Assembly: GCA_002171615.1 (NCBI GenBank)
Contig: NHEF01000014.1
Span: 142,974-206,973 of the forward strand
DNA from: Gammaproteobacteria bacterium TMED78
Lineage (GTDB): Bacteria > Pseudomonadota > Gammaproteobacteria > Steroidobacterales > Rariloculaceae
Direction: 5' to 3'
DNA: 64,000 nucleotides
The notes under the pieces are model-generated. The model was not told the origin of the DNA, did no database searches, and was given only the letters and a program-made list of their open reading frames with translations. Made by a program: the position numbers and the translations under genes. The first letter of the stretch is position 1. Each line of letters opens with the position of its first letter. Positions 46,620-55,668 of the stretch are shown piece after piece.

Positions 46620-48197
46620 ATTAAAGATATTAATCAGAACAAGTCGCCTGATAGCTCTAGGATTTTAATTCTTGATTATGGCTCACAATATACTCAGCTA
46701 ATTGCACGAAGAGTCAGAGAATCTGGTGTTTATAGTGAAATTTATTCTTGTGATGTTGAGATAGATAAAATAAAAGACTATAACCCTTCGGGTATAATTC
46801 TTTCTGGTGGGCCAGAATCTATAGTTGATAAAAACTCTCCCGAGATACCTGATATTGTTTTAAAGCTCGAAGTACCTATTCTTGGTATTTGTTATGGAAT
46901 GCAAGCTATGGCAGGTAAATTGGGTGGTAAAGTATCAAAAAGCTCATTTAGGGAATTTGGCTACCAAGAAGTAAATTTAGTTCAAGACTGTCCTTTATTA
47001 AAAAATCTGGAAACTAATAAATCAGCAATTAAAACCTGGACTAGTCATGGCGATAGAGTAGAGAGTATCCCAGAAAATTTTTCTATATTTGCCTCATCAT
47101 CTAATGCACCTATTGCTGGTATGATGGATTTAGAAAAAAAATATTTTGGGCTTCAATTTCATCCTGAGGTTACTCATACAGAATTTGGGAAAGAAATAAT
47201 TGAAAACTTTGTTAATGATATTTGTAGATGCCCAAAAATATGGTTAGCTGAAAATATTATCAAAGATCATATTGAAAAAATAAAAAGAACTGTAGGCTCT
47301 GAAAAGGTATTACTTGGTTTATCTGGAGGGGTTGACTCGTCTGTTGTCGCGGTTTTGCTGAATGAAGCTATTGGCGATCAATTAACTTGTGTTTTTGTTG
47401 ATAATGGCCTATTACGATTAAATGAAGGTGATGCGGTTGTAGATATGTTTAATAAAAATTTAGGTGTTAAGGTTATTAGAGTAGATGCACAGGATAAATT
47501 TTTCACTGCATTATCAGGCGTAGATGATCCTGAGCAAAAAAGAAAAATTATTGGTAAAACCTTTATAGACGTCTTTAATCGTGAAGCATCTAAAATTAAA
47601 AATGTTCATTGGCTTGCGCAAGGTACTATTTATCCTGATGTTATTGAGTCTGCTGATAGCTCAACTGGTAAAGCTCATGTAATTAAGTCACACCATAATG
47701 TAGGTGGTCTACCTAAAGATATGAAATTAAAATTAATAGAGCCTCTAAGAAACCTCTTTAAAGATGAAGTACGTAAAATTGGGATCGAGTTAGGACTTAA
47801 TCAAAAAATAGTAAATCGCCATCCTTTCCCCGGACCGGGACTAGGCGTAAGAATTTTAGGTGAAGTACATAAAGAATATGCTGATATTTTAAGAAAAGCA
47901 GACGCTGTTTTTATAGAAGAATTAGAGAGGCAAGGCCTTTATGATCAGGTCAGCCAGGCATTTGCAGTTTTTTTACCAGTGAGATCAGTTGGGGTTATGG
48001 GTGATGGACGATCTTATGACTATGTGATTGCATTAAGAGCGGTTGAGACAGTTGATTTTATGACTGCAAAATGGTCAAAGCTACCCTTTGAATTTTTAGA
48101 TTATGTTTCTACTAGGATTATGAATGAGGTATCAGGAGTATCTAGAGTAACTTATGATATCTCAAGTAAGCCTCCATCAACTATTGAGTGGGAATAA
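46620..48197 (+). CDS. guaA: GMP synthase (glutamine-hydrolysing), probable ATT start
   Basis: GuaA aminates XMP to GMP. Read back from the stop, the frame is open to the guaB TAA and encodes a complete protein: [19 protein letters not shown] at the start of the glutaminase domain, nucleophile Cys in [11 protein letters not shown] (about 91), the glutaminase His and Glu in FHPEVTHTE, the ATP-binding [13 protein letters not shown] (about 232-244), and the C-terminal [20 protein letters not shown]. There is no ATG, GTG, TTG or CTG until 46899, which lies beyond the catalytic cysteine. ATT at 46620, with GGAG six bases upstream (46610-46613), gives 525 residues, the usual length. ATA at 46617 is an alternative. 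Confidence 0.9.
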   Translation: MKDINQNKSPDSSRILILDYGSQYTQLIARRVRESGVYSEIYSCDVEIDKIKDYNPSGIILSGGPESIVDKNSPEIPDIVLKLEVPILGICYGMQAMAGKLGGKVSKSSFREFGYQEVNLVQDCPLLKNLETNKSAIKTWTSHGDRVESIPENFSIFASSSNAPIAGMMDLEKKYFGLQFHPEVTHTEFGKEIIENFVNDICRCPKIWLAENIIKDHIEKIKRTVGSEKVLLGLSGGVDSSVVAVLLNEAIGDQLTCVFVDNGLLRLNEGDAVVDMFNKNLGVKVIRVDAQDKFFTALSGVDDPEQKRKIIGKTFIDVFNREASKIKNVHWLAQGTIYPDVIESADSSTGKAHVIKSHHNVGGLPKDMKLKLIEPLRNLFKDEVRKIGIELGLNQKIVNRHPFPGPGLGVRILGEVHKEYADILRKADAVFIEELERQGLYDQVSQAFAVFLPVRSVGVMGDGRSYDYVIALRAVETVDFMTAKWSKLPFEFLDYVSTRIMNEVSGVSRVTYDISSKPPSTIEWE

Positions 48198-48201
48198 GAG
48201 T

Positions 48202-48539
48202 ATGGAGAACCTATTTTCTTATGGAACTTTAAGACAGAAAAATGTTCAGAGAGAAACTTTTGGTCGTACTCTTGAAGGGTTTAAAGATACCCTTTTAGGA
48301 TACTCCCTTAAGGATATAGAGATTATAGATAAGCTTGTTCTTAAGGCTAGTAAAAAAAAATTTCATCCTATCCTTGTTTTACTAATAATAAAAAAGATAA
48401 AGTAGATGGAACTGTATTTAAAATTACTTCAGCTGAACTTTTAAAGGCTGATAGTTATGAGGTTGATGATTATATGAGGGTAGAAGTAATATTAAGATCA
48501 GGTATAAGTAGTTGGGTTTATATTAGTAAAAATGATTAG
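48202..48539 (+). pseudogene. AIG2-like (gamma-glutamylcyclotransferase-fold) gene with a frameshift
   Basis: The reading frame from ATG 48202 begins MENLFSYGTLRQKNVQRETFG, typical of the AIG2/GGCT-like family, and runs to KKKFHPILVL before stopping at 48403-48405. The family's second half (KKDKVDGTVFKI, ELLKADSYEVDDYMRVEV) continues in the next frame to TAG 48537-48539. Restoring one base near 48373-48376 joins both halves into a normal protein. A nine-A run at 48352-48360 lies just before. It may be a real loss-of-function mutation, a sequencing indel, or a slippage site. Read as one gene it would be about 112 residues. Confidence 0.75.
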
Positions 48540-49098
48540 AGAATTATCAAATTTTAATGTTTTTTTGTTTGTATTTTTTATGTTTAATAGTGCTATGGCA
48601 TACGAAGAATTAAATTATGAAGTTGTTTATCAAGCAGAATCATACGAGATAAGATTTTATGATGAGAGGCTTGTTATTCAGACAAAATATATAAATGAAA
48701 ATAATGGCTTTATGAAGTTATTTGATTATATTTCTGGATCAAATAATAAATCTATTAAAATAGATATGACTTCACCTGTTACCCAATCTAATAATGGCAG
48801 TGAGACGGTAATGCAATTCTATTTACCTAGTCAACTTGATAAGTCTAATATACCTATTCCCAAAGATGATAATGTAGAGATTCTAAACCTTGAATCGGGT
48901 TATTTTGCAGTTATAAGATATTCTGGTCGAGCATCTGATAAAAATTTTTATAGACATTCAGATATATTAAAAAATGAGCTTATAAATGATAATATTAGTC
49001 CTATTGGGGCACCAATTAAGGCAACTTTTAATGGACCTTTCACTCTTCCTTTTTTAAGAAGAAATGAGGCAATGTACATAGTAAATTGGGAAGAATAA
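48532..49098 (+). CDS. SOUL heme-binding family protein, exported
   Basis: SOUL/HBP proteins bind heme or related tetrapyrroles. The 188-residue protein has a signal peptide (ending SAMA, residue 22), then the domain from YEVVYQAESYEIRFYDERL through KIDMTSPVTQS (about 80-90), GYFAVIRYSGRASDKNF and GPFTLPFLRRNEAMYIVNW near the end, all family features. Its ATG overlaps the end of the AIG2-like second half, and its stop overlaps the arsC-like start in TAATG. Confidence 0.88.
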   Translation: MIRELSNFNVFLFVFFMFNSAMAYEELNYEVVYQAESYEIRFYDERLVIQTKYINENNGFMKLFDYISGSNNKSIKIDMTSPVTQSNNGSETVMQFYLPSQLDKSNIPIPKDDNVEILNLESGYFAVIRYSGRASDKNFYRHSDILKNELINDNISPIGAPIKATFNGPFTLPFLRRNEAMYIVNWEE

Positions 49099-49448
49099 TG
49101 AGTAAAATAGTAATATATCATAATCCTAGATGTAGTAAGTCTCGAAGTGCTTTACAGCTACTTAAAGAGAAAAATTTAGATCCTGAAGTTTTTCTTTATT
49201 TAGAAGAAGTTTTAAGTCGAGCGCAAATTAAAAGCTTGATTGAAAAGCTTAATATCCCTATCAGAGACATGTTAAGAAAAGGTGAAGAGGACTATAAGAA
49301 GAATAATTTAAATGATGAAAATATTAGTGATGAAAAGCTGATAAATTTTATGATTAAGTTTCCAAAAATAATAGAGCGACCTATTATCATTAAAGGAAAT
49401 AAGGCTATTATTGGGCGTCCACCTGAGAATATTTTTGAGTTGATTTAA
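49098..49448 (+). CDS. ArsC-family (arsenate reductase/Spx-like) protein
   Basis: The 116-residue thioredoxin-fold protein has the arsenate-reductase family active-site start IYHNPRCSKSRSALQLL with a single cysteine (about residue 12) and the conserved ERPIIIKGNKAIIGRPPENI near 94-113. Family members reduce arsenate with glutaredoxin, but many YfgD-like members have no proven role. I chose the ATG at 49098 over an in-frame start 12 bases earlier that extends into the SOUL gene. No other arsenic genes are nearby. Confidence 0.85.
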   Translation: MSKIVIYHNPRCSKSRSALQLLKEKNLDPEVFLYLEEVLSRAQIKSLIEKLNIPIRDMLRKGEEDYKKNNLNDENISDEKLINFMIKFPKIIERPIIIKGNKAIIGRPPENIFELI

Positions 49449-49454
49449 TTACGA

Positions 49455-49955
49455 ATGAGTTTCTCTGAATCTTTCAAGCCTATGCTTACACCAAAAGAGA
49501 TGCTACAGAAAGGTATCTTCGGCGGTACTTATTTTTATGAATTAATTGATTATAGAGAGTTTCCTAAAGAATGGTTTGATGGGCTAAATAAAGATTATTA
49601 TTGCTCTGCTAGATATAATAAAGAAATTAATTTTTTTAGAATAAGGTCAGGTCAAAATCAACAAGAGTGGGAAGAAAAAGGATGGATACATAAAGATGAC
49701 CCAAGGGGTTGGTTTGAATGGTACTGTAAATTTTATCTAGGTCGTAGACATGAGGACGACCATAGGCAGATAAAAAGATGGTTAGCTTTTTGTGGTCCTA
49801 ATGGGCGATGGCGTAATATCATTTATAAAAAAATTCAACTAGCTGGTTGTGATGTAGATTGTAGTATGCAGGTTAGTAAAAGGATTCAACAATCTCTTTT
49901 ACATTGGTCTTATATTGTGAATATTGAAGACTATCAAATATGGAAGCAAAAATAA
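49455..49955 (+). CDS. conserved protein of unknown function
   Basis: I do not recognise a named family with certainty. The 166-residue protein has no signal peptide or membrane helix. It is rich in Trp, Tyr and Phe, with MLQKGIFGGTYFYELIDYREFPKEWF, then SGQNQQEWEEKGWIHKDDPRGWFEWYCKFYLGRRHEDDHRQIKRW and WRNIIYKKIQLAGCDVDCSMQVSKRIQQSLLHW. The many Asp, His and Arg residues in the middle could form a metal or nucleic-acid site, but this is a guess. It starts six bases after the arsC-like gene and overlaps the next gene by 16 bases, so it is part of a forward run. Confidence 0.65.
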   Translation: MSFSESFKPMLTPKEMLQKGIFGGTYFYELIDYREFPKEWFDGLNKDYYCSARYNKEINFFRIRSGQNQQEWEEKGWIHKDDPRGWFEWYCKFYLGRRHEDDHRQIKRWLAFCGPNGRWRNIIYKKIQLAGCDVDCSMQVSKRIQQSLLHWSYIVNIEDYQIWKQK

Positions 49956-50824
49956 TAAAAATAATATTTACTTTCTTTTTAGCATCTCTTGTTTGTTCTT
50001 GTAGTTTAAACAGTAGACATTTTCTTACTTTAGATGATTTGTTAAGAGGAGATTTTTTAGATTTTCAGCACAATAATATTACTAGGGAATATATTATTCA
50101 TATACCTGATGAATTGCCTAAAAATCCACCGATGGTTTTAATGTTGCATCATTACTATGGTAGGGCAGAGCAAGTGATGTGGTATCTACAAATGAATGAA
50201 ATTGCTGAATTAAATAAATTTATTGTAGTCTATCCTCAGGGCTTAAGAGATGATTATGGTGTTCTTCATTGGAATTCAGGAACAACTGCTAGTCAGGTAG
50301 ATGATATTGGGTATCTTGAAGAACTAACTAAGTTTATTCAATTTAAATATTCAATTAATCCAGATAGAACATTTATTGGGGGTATATCTAATGGGGGCTT
50401 TATGGCCTATAAAATTGCTTGTGAAAAAACTGAAATGTTCAAAGCCATGGCCTCTGTGATTGGAACAATGAGTAAATATTCATGGGATAGCTGCTCTCCG
50501 TCACAGCCAATCTCAGTACTCCAGATATCAAGCTTAGATGATGATGTTGTTCCTATAAATGGTATTGAGCAGAATGAGTGGGGATGGGGAGGAGCGCCAG
50601 AAATGGATATTATAATTAATTTTTGGAAAGATTTTAATCAAGCTAATGATGGATACCAAGCTAATATTAATGATTTTACTCAGGGTTTTTATTATAAAGG
50701 TGGTATAAATAACTCACAGGTCTGGTATTACAAAGTTGACGAACTTGGACATGATTTACCAAAAGAGAATAAACATGGTATAAATGTTGCAGATAAGCTT
50801 TGGGAGTTTTTTAGTCAATTTTAG
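49940..50824 (+). CDS. PHB-depolymerase/feruloyl-esterase-like lipoprotein
   Basis: The 294-residue protein has a lipoprotein signal with the box SLVCSC (Cys about 19-21) and an alpha/beta-hydrolase domain of the polyhydroxybutyrate depolymerase/LpqC type: PMVLMLHHYYGRAEQV (about 64-79), the nucleophile elbow GGISNGGFMAYKIA (Ser about 151), a later Asp region SSLDDDVVPING and a terminal-region His (ELGHDLP). The substrate may be a polyester, acylated sugar or similar ester outside the inner membrane. The start overlaps the preceding gene. Confidence 0.82.
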   Translation: MEAKIIKIIFTFFLASLVCSCSLNSRHFLTLDDLLRGDFLDFQHNNITREYIIHIPDELPKNPPMVLMLHHYYGRAEQVMWYLQMNEIAELNKFIVVYPQGLRDDYGVLHWNSGTTASQVDDIGYLEELTKFIQFKYSINPDRTFIGGISNGGFMAYKIACEKTEMFKAMASVIGTMSKYSWDSCSPSQPISVLQISSLDDDVVPINGIEQNEWGWGGAPEMDIIINFWKDFNQANDGYQANINDFTQGFYYKGGINNSQVWYYKVDELGHDLPKENKHGINVADKLWEFFSQF

Positions 50825-50835
50825 AGGAGGTTTTT

Positions 50836-52146
50836 ATGAAAAGTAAAAGTATAGGAATCTTAACCGTTATTATTGTTTTGGTAGTTTTTTTTAATTGGTA
50901 CTCAAATAACTTAATACAAGCACAGTCCCCTTTAACTTATACTTTTGACCCTACTTGGCCAAAAGCACTTCCTAATAATTGGAAGATGGGTGGTGTTACT
51001 GGTCTTGCAGTAGATAACAATGATAATGTTTGGGTTTATAACCGTCCTAATGATCTTACTTCTATTGAATTGCATGCTGAAGTAAATAATTTAACTGATA
51101 ATGGGCCTCAGCCCCTTGCATTGTGTTGTGTTAGGCCTCCTTCAATGATTATGTTTAATAGAGAAGGAGTTGTGATTCAGAGCTTTGATGCCCCTCAAGG
51201 CCATGGAATGGATGTTGATAATGAAGGTTTTGTTTATCTAGGGCAAGATACCGTAAGAAAGTACGACCCAGTTCAGGGCGCTCTTGTTGCAGAGGTTAAG
51301 CGAACACCAGAAAGAGAAAATGGAGGAAGAGTTGGCTTACCAATTAATCAAGAGAGAACTCTTGGTATTGGCGGCAGAGGCCCAGTTGCTAATTTTATAA
51401 GAGTAGCTGGAGAAGAAGAAACATCTCCTGATCCTGACGTTGAAGCTATGGAGATTGCTAGAGTTAGGGCTTTTCGAGAAAAATACCCCCCAGAAACTCC
51501 AATGATAGTGGGTGGTATAGAGGAAATTAGAATAATTGAGTCTGATAATGAAATGTATGTTGCTGATAACTATCTTGGTGGCCGAGTGCTAGTTTTTGCT
51601 TTAGATACATTTAATTTTAAGCGGGGATGGGGTGCTTATGGTAAGCCATTATCTGAGATAAGTATTGATGATAGTGATCACTATTATGAGCCTAATGGAG
51701 AAATGCCAATAGATTTTGCAGGACATTTGACTATCAATGTCTCTAATGATGGTCTTGTTTATGCTGCAGATAGAAATGCTAATCGGATTCATGTTACTAC
51801 AAAGGATGGAGAATTTTTAAAGGAATTTGTCCTGATGCCTAGTACAGGCGTAGGAGGGTCTACTGGAGGAGTTGCTTTTTCTCCAGATCCAGAACAAAAG
51901 TACCTTTATATATCAGACTTAACAAACAATAGAATTTGGTTTTTACTAAGAGCTACTGGTGAATTGGTTCAACAAATGGGTCATATGGGCGAGAATGGAG
52001 GACAGTTTTTTGGACTACATATGATTGATGTTGATTCAGAGGGAAATATTTATACTGGTGAGGTTTTTCAAGGCGAGAGAGCTCAAAGATTTGTTCCATC
52101 TAACTCTTTAAAGGGAGAGTTATTATTACAACTTGAAGATATTTGA
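50836..52146 (+). CDS. NHL-repeat six-bladed beta-propeller protein with N-terminal anchor
   Basis: The 436-residue protein begins with a signal or anchor helix (about 6-24) and then has NHL-like propeller repeats such as GVTGLAVDNNDNVWVYNR, GHGMDVDNEGFVYLGQD, LTINVSNDGLVYAADRNANRIHV and HMIDVDSEGNIYTGEV. The arrangement resembles peptidyl-alpha-hydroxyglycine amidating-lyase-like propellers, but catalytic identity is not clear. A strong GAGGAGG-type Shine-Dalgarno sequence (50825-50831) precedes the ATG. It overlaps the ogt-like frame at its 3' end. Confidence 0.82.
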   Translation: MKSKSIGILTVIIVLVVFFNWYSNNLIQAQSPLTYTFDPTWPKALPNNWKMGGVTGLAVDNNDNVWVYNRPNDLTSIELHAEVNNLTDNGPQPLALCCVRPPSMIMFNREGVVIQSFDAPQGHGMDVDNEGFVYLGQDTVRKYDPVQGALVAEVKRTPERENGGRVGLPINQERTLGIGGRGPVANFIRVAGEEETSPDPDVEAMEIARVRAFREKYPPETPMIVGGIEEIRIIESDNEMYVADNYLGGRVLVFALDTFNFKRGWGAYGKPLSEISIDDSDHYYEPNGEMPIDFAGHLTINVSNDGLVYAADRNANRIHVTTKDGEFLKEFVLMPSTGVGGSTGGVAFSPDPEQKYLYISDLTNNRIWFLLRATGELVQQMGHMGENGGQFFGLHMIDVDSEGNIYTGEVFQGERAQRFVPSNSLKGELLLQLEDI

Positions 52147-52429
52147 TGGATATATTGTGATTTTAATTGGTACAGAGTTTCAGATAAAGGTTTGGAATGA
52201 AATAATTAATATTCCTATAGGTCAAACTAGATCCTACAAGGATATAGCAGTTGCTATTGGATCTCCTAAGTCTGCGAGAGCTGTGGCAAATGCTTGTGGA
52301 AAAAATCCTTTATCATCAGTTATACCTTGCCATAGAGTTGTTTGTTCTGATGGGTCTCTAGGGGGGTATAGTTTAAAGGGTGGAATTAGTAAAAAAAAAT
52401 CTTTATTAATGAAGGAAAAGTGCAAGTAG
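52133..52429 (+). CDS. ogt: methylated-DNA--[protein]-cysteine S-methyltransferase, C-terminal-domain-only form
   Basis: The 98-residue frame holds the DNA-binding/catalytic domain of O6-alkylguanine-DNA methyltransferase: GTEFQIKVWNEIINIPIGQTRSYKDIA, the Arg finger region SPKSARAVANACGKNPL, and the active-site PCHRVV with the methyl-acceptor cysteine. The N-terminal ribonuclease-like domain is absent. The cysteine distinguishes it from inactive ATL proteins. The true start may be GTG at 52157 (GATGGA upstream) rather than TTG 52133. It overlaps the NHL gene and tadA. Confidence 0.87.
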   Translation: MKIFDGYIVILIGTEFQIKVWNEIINIPIGQTRSYKDIAVAIGSPKSARAVANACGKNPLSSVIPCHRVVCSDGSLGGYSLKGGISKKKSLLMKEKCK

Positions 52430-52866
52430 ATCTAATGAAAGAGGCTTTTAGTTATGCTAAAAAGTCAATGCAACTAGGTGAGGTTCCAGTTGGGGCAATT
52501 TTAGTTGATTCAGATAAAAAAATTATTGCTGGTTCTGGGAATTCTATGATTAGCTCTTCTGATCCAACAGCTCATGCAGAAATTAATGTACTTAGGTTAG
52601 CTGGAAAGATTTTAAAAAATTATAGATTACTTGATACAACCTTGTATGTGACATTAGAGCCATGCTCAATGTGTGCAAGTGCTCTAGTACATGCAAGAGT
52701 TTCAAAAATTATTTATGGCACTTCAGATAAAATAGCTGGTGCTTGCGGCTCTGTTTTTAATTTAGTAAATAACAAAAACTTAAATCACTCTATAGAGGTT
52801 CATTCTGGGGTATTAGAAGATGAGTGTAGAAAAATACTTAAAACTTTTTTTAGCGCTCGACGTTAA
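52420..52866 (+). CDS. tadA: tRNA-specific adenosine deaminase
   Basis: TadA converts A34 to inosine in tRNA-Arg. The 148-residue protein has the zinc/deaminase motifs THAEIN-type HAE (about 56-58) and PCSMCASALVHARV (about 86-99), with GEVPVGAILV upstream. I took the GTG at 52420, which has AAGGA upstream; ATG at 52435 is an alternative. Its stop overlaps the convergent mltF stop by four bases, the usual tadA/mltF arrangement. Confidence 0.95.
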   Translation: MQVDLMKEAFSYAKKSMQLGEVPVGAILVDSDKKIIAGSGNSMISSSDPTAHAEINVLRLAGKILKNYRLLDTTLYVTLEPCSMCASALVHARVSKIIYGTSDKIAGACGSVFNLVNNKNLNHSIEVHSGVLEDECRKILKTFFSARR

Positions 52867-54269
52867 GGTGCCTCATTACTTACTAGAAGGTCTTTAACAG
52901 GGATCAACTCTTTTTCATTAGCGGTAAGCCATTTTAGAGTATTATAATATTTTTTAATATTTGCTACGTAATTTACTGGCTCTTCTCCCCTCGCGTATCC
53001 CCTAGAGGTATATTTAAACCAATTTGAATCACTGAGTAATGGGAGGTGTTTTTTTACATCATTCCATGAATCTGGGTTCATATCTTGTGACTCTGTAATA
53101 ATTCTTGCATCTTCTAAGTGCCCCAGTCCTACATTATATGCTGCTAGAGCAAACCATGTTCTATCAGGATCACTAATTCTTTTAGGAAGCCTATTTATTA
53201 AATGATCATAATATTTAGATCCCCCGATAATACTTTCTTCTGGGTTGATTCTATTATTTATACCCATCATTTTCGCAGTATCTAGAGTTAGCATCATTAA
53301 TCCCCTAACTCCAGTAGGAGATACAGCTCTATAATTCCAATGTGATTCCTGATAAGACAGGGCAGCCAGAAGCATCCAGTCTAAATTTTCATATTTTTTT
53401 GCTTCACGCTCAAACAGATCTCTATATTTTGGTAATCTTTCTTTATAATGATTTAAGAAAACTCGAGAGTCAAAATAATTAAATTCTTTTTCTGGTATAA
53501 AATAATACTTATCTAAAATTTTATTTAATTTCCCTGAATTATTTATAGTATTAAAATAGTCAGAAATACTATTACTCAGAGAAAGATCTTTTGTTTTAGG
53601 GAGGACCCAAGCAATAGGCATTTTATCTCCTATTGAGAAAGCCACTTCAGTTTCTGGATAAGCAAGTTGAATTGAGCTAAATGCATTTGAGCCTACAATT
53701 GTATAATCTAATTTACCATCAGTAATTTTCTGAAGAAGTGCTTCTGTACTTGAGTAGTGGCCTTCCTGCCATTTTAAATTAGGATATTTTAATTTATTAT
53801 CTTCAAGTAGTTGAACATATGCTGAACCAGCGAGTATCTCTAGCCTTCCCTCAGATAGATCATCTAATGATCTTGGCCTTGATGTATTACGTTTAAATAC
53901 TACTTGATGATTAGTTTGAAAATATGGAACGCTGAACTGAATTATCTGATTATGAAGATTATTGACTGTTAAATTAGCAGCTCCCACATGGGCTTGACCA
54001 TTGGTTATATCTGAAAAAATTGTATTAAAATTTTCTGATGTAGATATGTCTAGCTCGACTCCAATATAGTCTGCGTATCCCTTAGCTAATTCATATTCTA
54101 TTCCATAAAAGTTTCCACTATATTCATAAAAAGTAGATGGAGTATTGGTGGTCACAACCTTAAATAGACCAGAATTAATTATATTTTGGAGTAAAGTAGG
54201 AGGGGGAGGGGTAACGTTCGAGCAAGTCGATAAGAAGCATAACACAGCTAATCCTATTAAACGGTTCAG
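52863..54269 (-). CDS. mltF: membrane-bound lytic murein transglycosylase F, probable CTG start
   Basis: MltF cleaves peptidoglycan. The protein has an N-terminal periplasmic-binding-protein-like domain (about 30-260) and a C-terminal SLT domain with catalytic Glu in LSYQESHWNYRAVSPTGVRGLMMLT and AAYNVGLGHLEDA. From the usual start, GTG at 54245, the lipoprotein signal is only nine residues long. Starting at CTG 54269 gives MNRLIGLAVLCFLSTC, a normal lipobox signal, with AGGGG six bases upstream (54276-54280). I therefore prefer the CTG, giving 468 residues. It is divergent from the TRAP binding protein. Confidence 0.88.
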   Translation of the reverse strand: MNRLIGLAVLCFLSTCSNVTPPPPTLLQNIINSGLFKVVTTNTPSTFYEYSGNFYGIEYELAKGYADYIGVELDISTSENFNTIFSDITNGQAHVGAANLTVNNLHNQIIQFSVPYFQTNHQVVFKRNTSRPRSLDDLSEGRLEILAGSAYVQLLEDNKLKYPNLKWQEGHYSSTEALLQKITDGKLDYTIVGSNAFSSIQLAYPETEVAFSIGDKMPIAWVLPKTKDLSLSNSISDYFNTINNSGKLNKILDKYYFIPEKEFNYFDSRVFLNHYKERLPKYRDLFEREAKKYENLDWMLLAALSYQESHWNYRAVSPTGVRGLMMLTLDTAKMMGINNRINPEESIIGGSKYYDHLINRLPKRISDPDRTWFALAAYNVGLGHLEDARIITESQDMNPDSWNDVKKHLPLLSDSNWFKYTSRGYARGEEPVNYVANIKKYYNTLKWLTANEKELIPVKDLLVSNEAP

Positions 54270-54438
54270 ACTGTTCCCCTACTTTAAGAAGTAAATGCTA
54301 TTATACTAGAATTAGACTAATAGTTGTCACTAGATTTTAGTTATAAATTTAATAAATGGCTTACCTTAGCTATTTTTTAATAAATCTTTAAGTGTAAAGT
54401 TATACTATTTTTCGCAGAATTAAAGGAGGTTATATTGT

Positions 54439-55479
54439 ATGAGTTATAAATATTTACAAATTTTATCGAGTATTTTATTTCTTTTTCTTCTTAGCTGTAC
54501 GCAAGGCATGGATCAAAATATGGAAACAAATCAAAACGCACCTCTCTCAGCTATAGGTGAGCCAATTCAGATAATTATGGGTGGTTATGGACCATCCACA
54601 ACTGGTTTTAGTTTAGCTTTAAAACAAGTAGGAGATCGCTTAGAAGCAAGATTTGGTGATCAAGTAGAAATAAAGTATGTCTATAATATTATGGATTTAG
54701 GCTACCCAGCTTCAGATATACTATGGTTAGTTGAAAATGGCCTTATTACTATTGGTTATCAATCTAGTAGCTATATGTCAGCTAAAGTTCCAGAATTAGG
54801 TATAGCTGATTTACCTTTTATTTTTTCAAATACAGAAGAAGCTAGGGAAGCTGTAGATGGTGCTTTTGGCGATATGATGGCAGAAAGCTTAGAAGCAAAA
54901 ATGAATTACCGAATTCTAGGCTTCTTTGAGAATGGTTTTAGGCATATCTCTAATAGAGTGAGACCAGTCAGTCTGCCAAGTGACCTCTCTGGTTTAAATA
55001 TTAGGGTTTTGCCAAGTGAGGTACACAAAAGGACATTTGAGCTTTTAGGAGCTGAACCTGAAATTATGGACCTAACTCAAGTTATAGCTCGGGTTAAAGC
55101 TGGAGAAATAGATGCGCAGGAGAACCCTTTTGCAAATACTGTAACTTATGGTGTTCATAATTTTCATAAATTTCATACTGAGACAAATCATTTTTATATT
55201 TCAAGACCAATATTTGCTCACCAACAGTCATTCGATGCTTGGCCAAAAGAATTACAAGATGAGATTCGTTTAGCTTTTAATGATGCTGTAGTTTTTCAAA
55301 GAGATCTTCATATACAAGAAGAGATAGACTCAGAGACAGCCATAGAAGAGGCTGGGGGCTCAATAATTAGAATATCAGAGTCTGAGAAACAAGCATTTAT
55401 TGATGCTGTAGCTCCAATTTATGAAGAAGCTAGGTCTAAATATAGCCAGGAATTATTAAGTCTAGTTGGAATTGAGTAA
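54439..55479 (+). CDS. TRAP transporter substrate-binding lipoprotein (DctP family)
   Basis: The 346-residue protein has a lipoprotein signal with lipobox LLSC (about residue 20) and the DctP fold: LKQVGDRLEARFGDQVEIKYVYNI, IADLPFIFSNTEEAREAVDG, FENGFRHISNRVRPV and a ligand-site DLSGLNIRVLPSEVHKRTFELLGAEP. A strong AAGGAGG Shine-Dalgarno (54422-54428) precedes the ATG by about ten bases. No dctQ or dctM gene is nearby. It shares only the family fold with the protein at 4273-5334. It precedes metY by 189 bases; a shared role is not evident. Confidence 0.87.
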   Translation: MSYKYLQILSSILFLFLLSCTQGMDQNMETNQNAPLSAIGEPIQIIMGGYGPSTTGFSLALKQVGDRLEARFGDQVEIKYVYNIMDLGYPASDILWLVENGLITIGYQSSSYMSAKVPELGIADLPFIFSNTEEAREAVDGAFGDMMAESLEAKMNYRILGFFENGFRHISNRVRPVSLPSDLSGLNIRVLPSEVHKRTFELLGAEPEIMDLTQVIARVKAGEIDAQENPFANTVTYGVHNFHKFHTETNHFYISRPIFAHQQSFDAWPKELQDEIRLAFNDAVVFQRDLHIQEEIDSETAIEEAGGSIIRISESEKQAFIDAVAPIYEEARSKYSQELLSLVGIE

Positions 55480-55668
55480 TGAACTTATTCTAAGCGAATA
55501 CTATAGACCTGCTAAGCTATCATGTAATGATTTTTTATCATATGTTGGCGAGAAAAAAATTCTATATGCAAAAAAGTTATAACTAATGGCACTAAAGTTA
55601 CAAAATGTAATAATATTCAATGATATCATCCTGCTTCTTAATAATTATATAACAAATGGAGAATAACA

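Noticed and set aside
48352-48360. Programmed frameshift at the nine-A run in the AIG2-like gene
   Set aside because: Conserved residues HPI lie after the run in the first frame, so a slip at the run would remove them; a simple one-base loss downstream explains the data better, though slippage is not excluded.
55480-55668. SAM riboswitch or MetJ-type operator before metY
   Set aside because: No SAM-I, SAM-II or repeated AGACGTCT-like element can be recognised; a CTAAGC direct repeat is too short.
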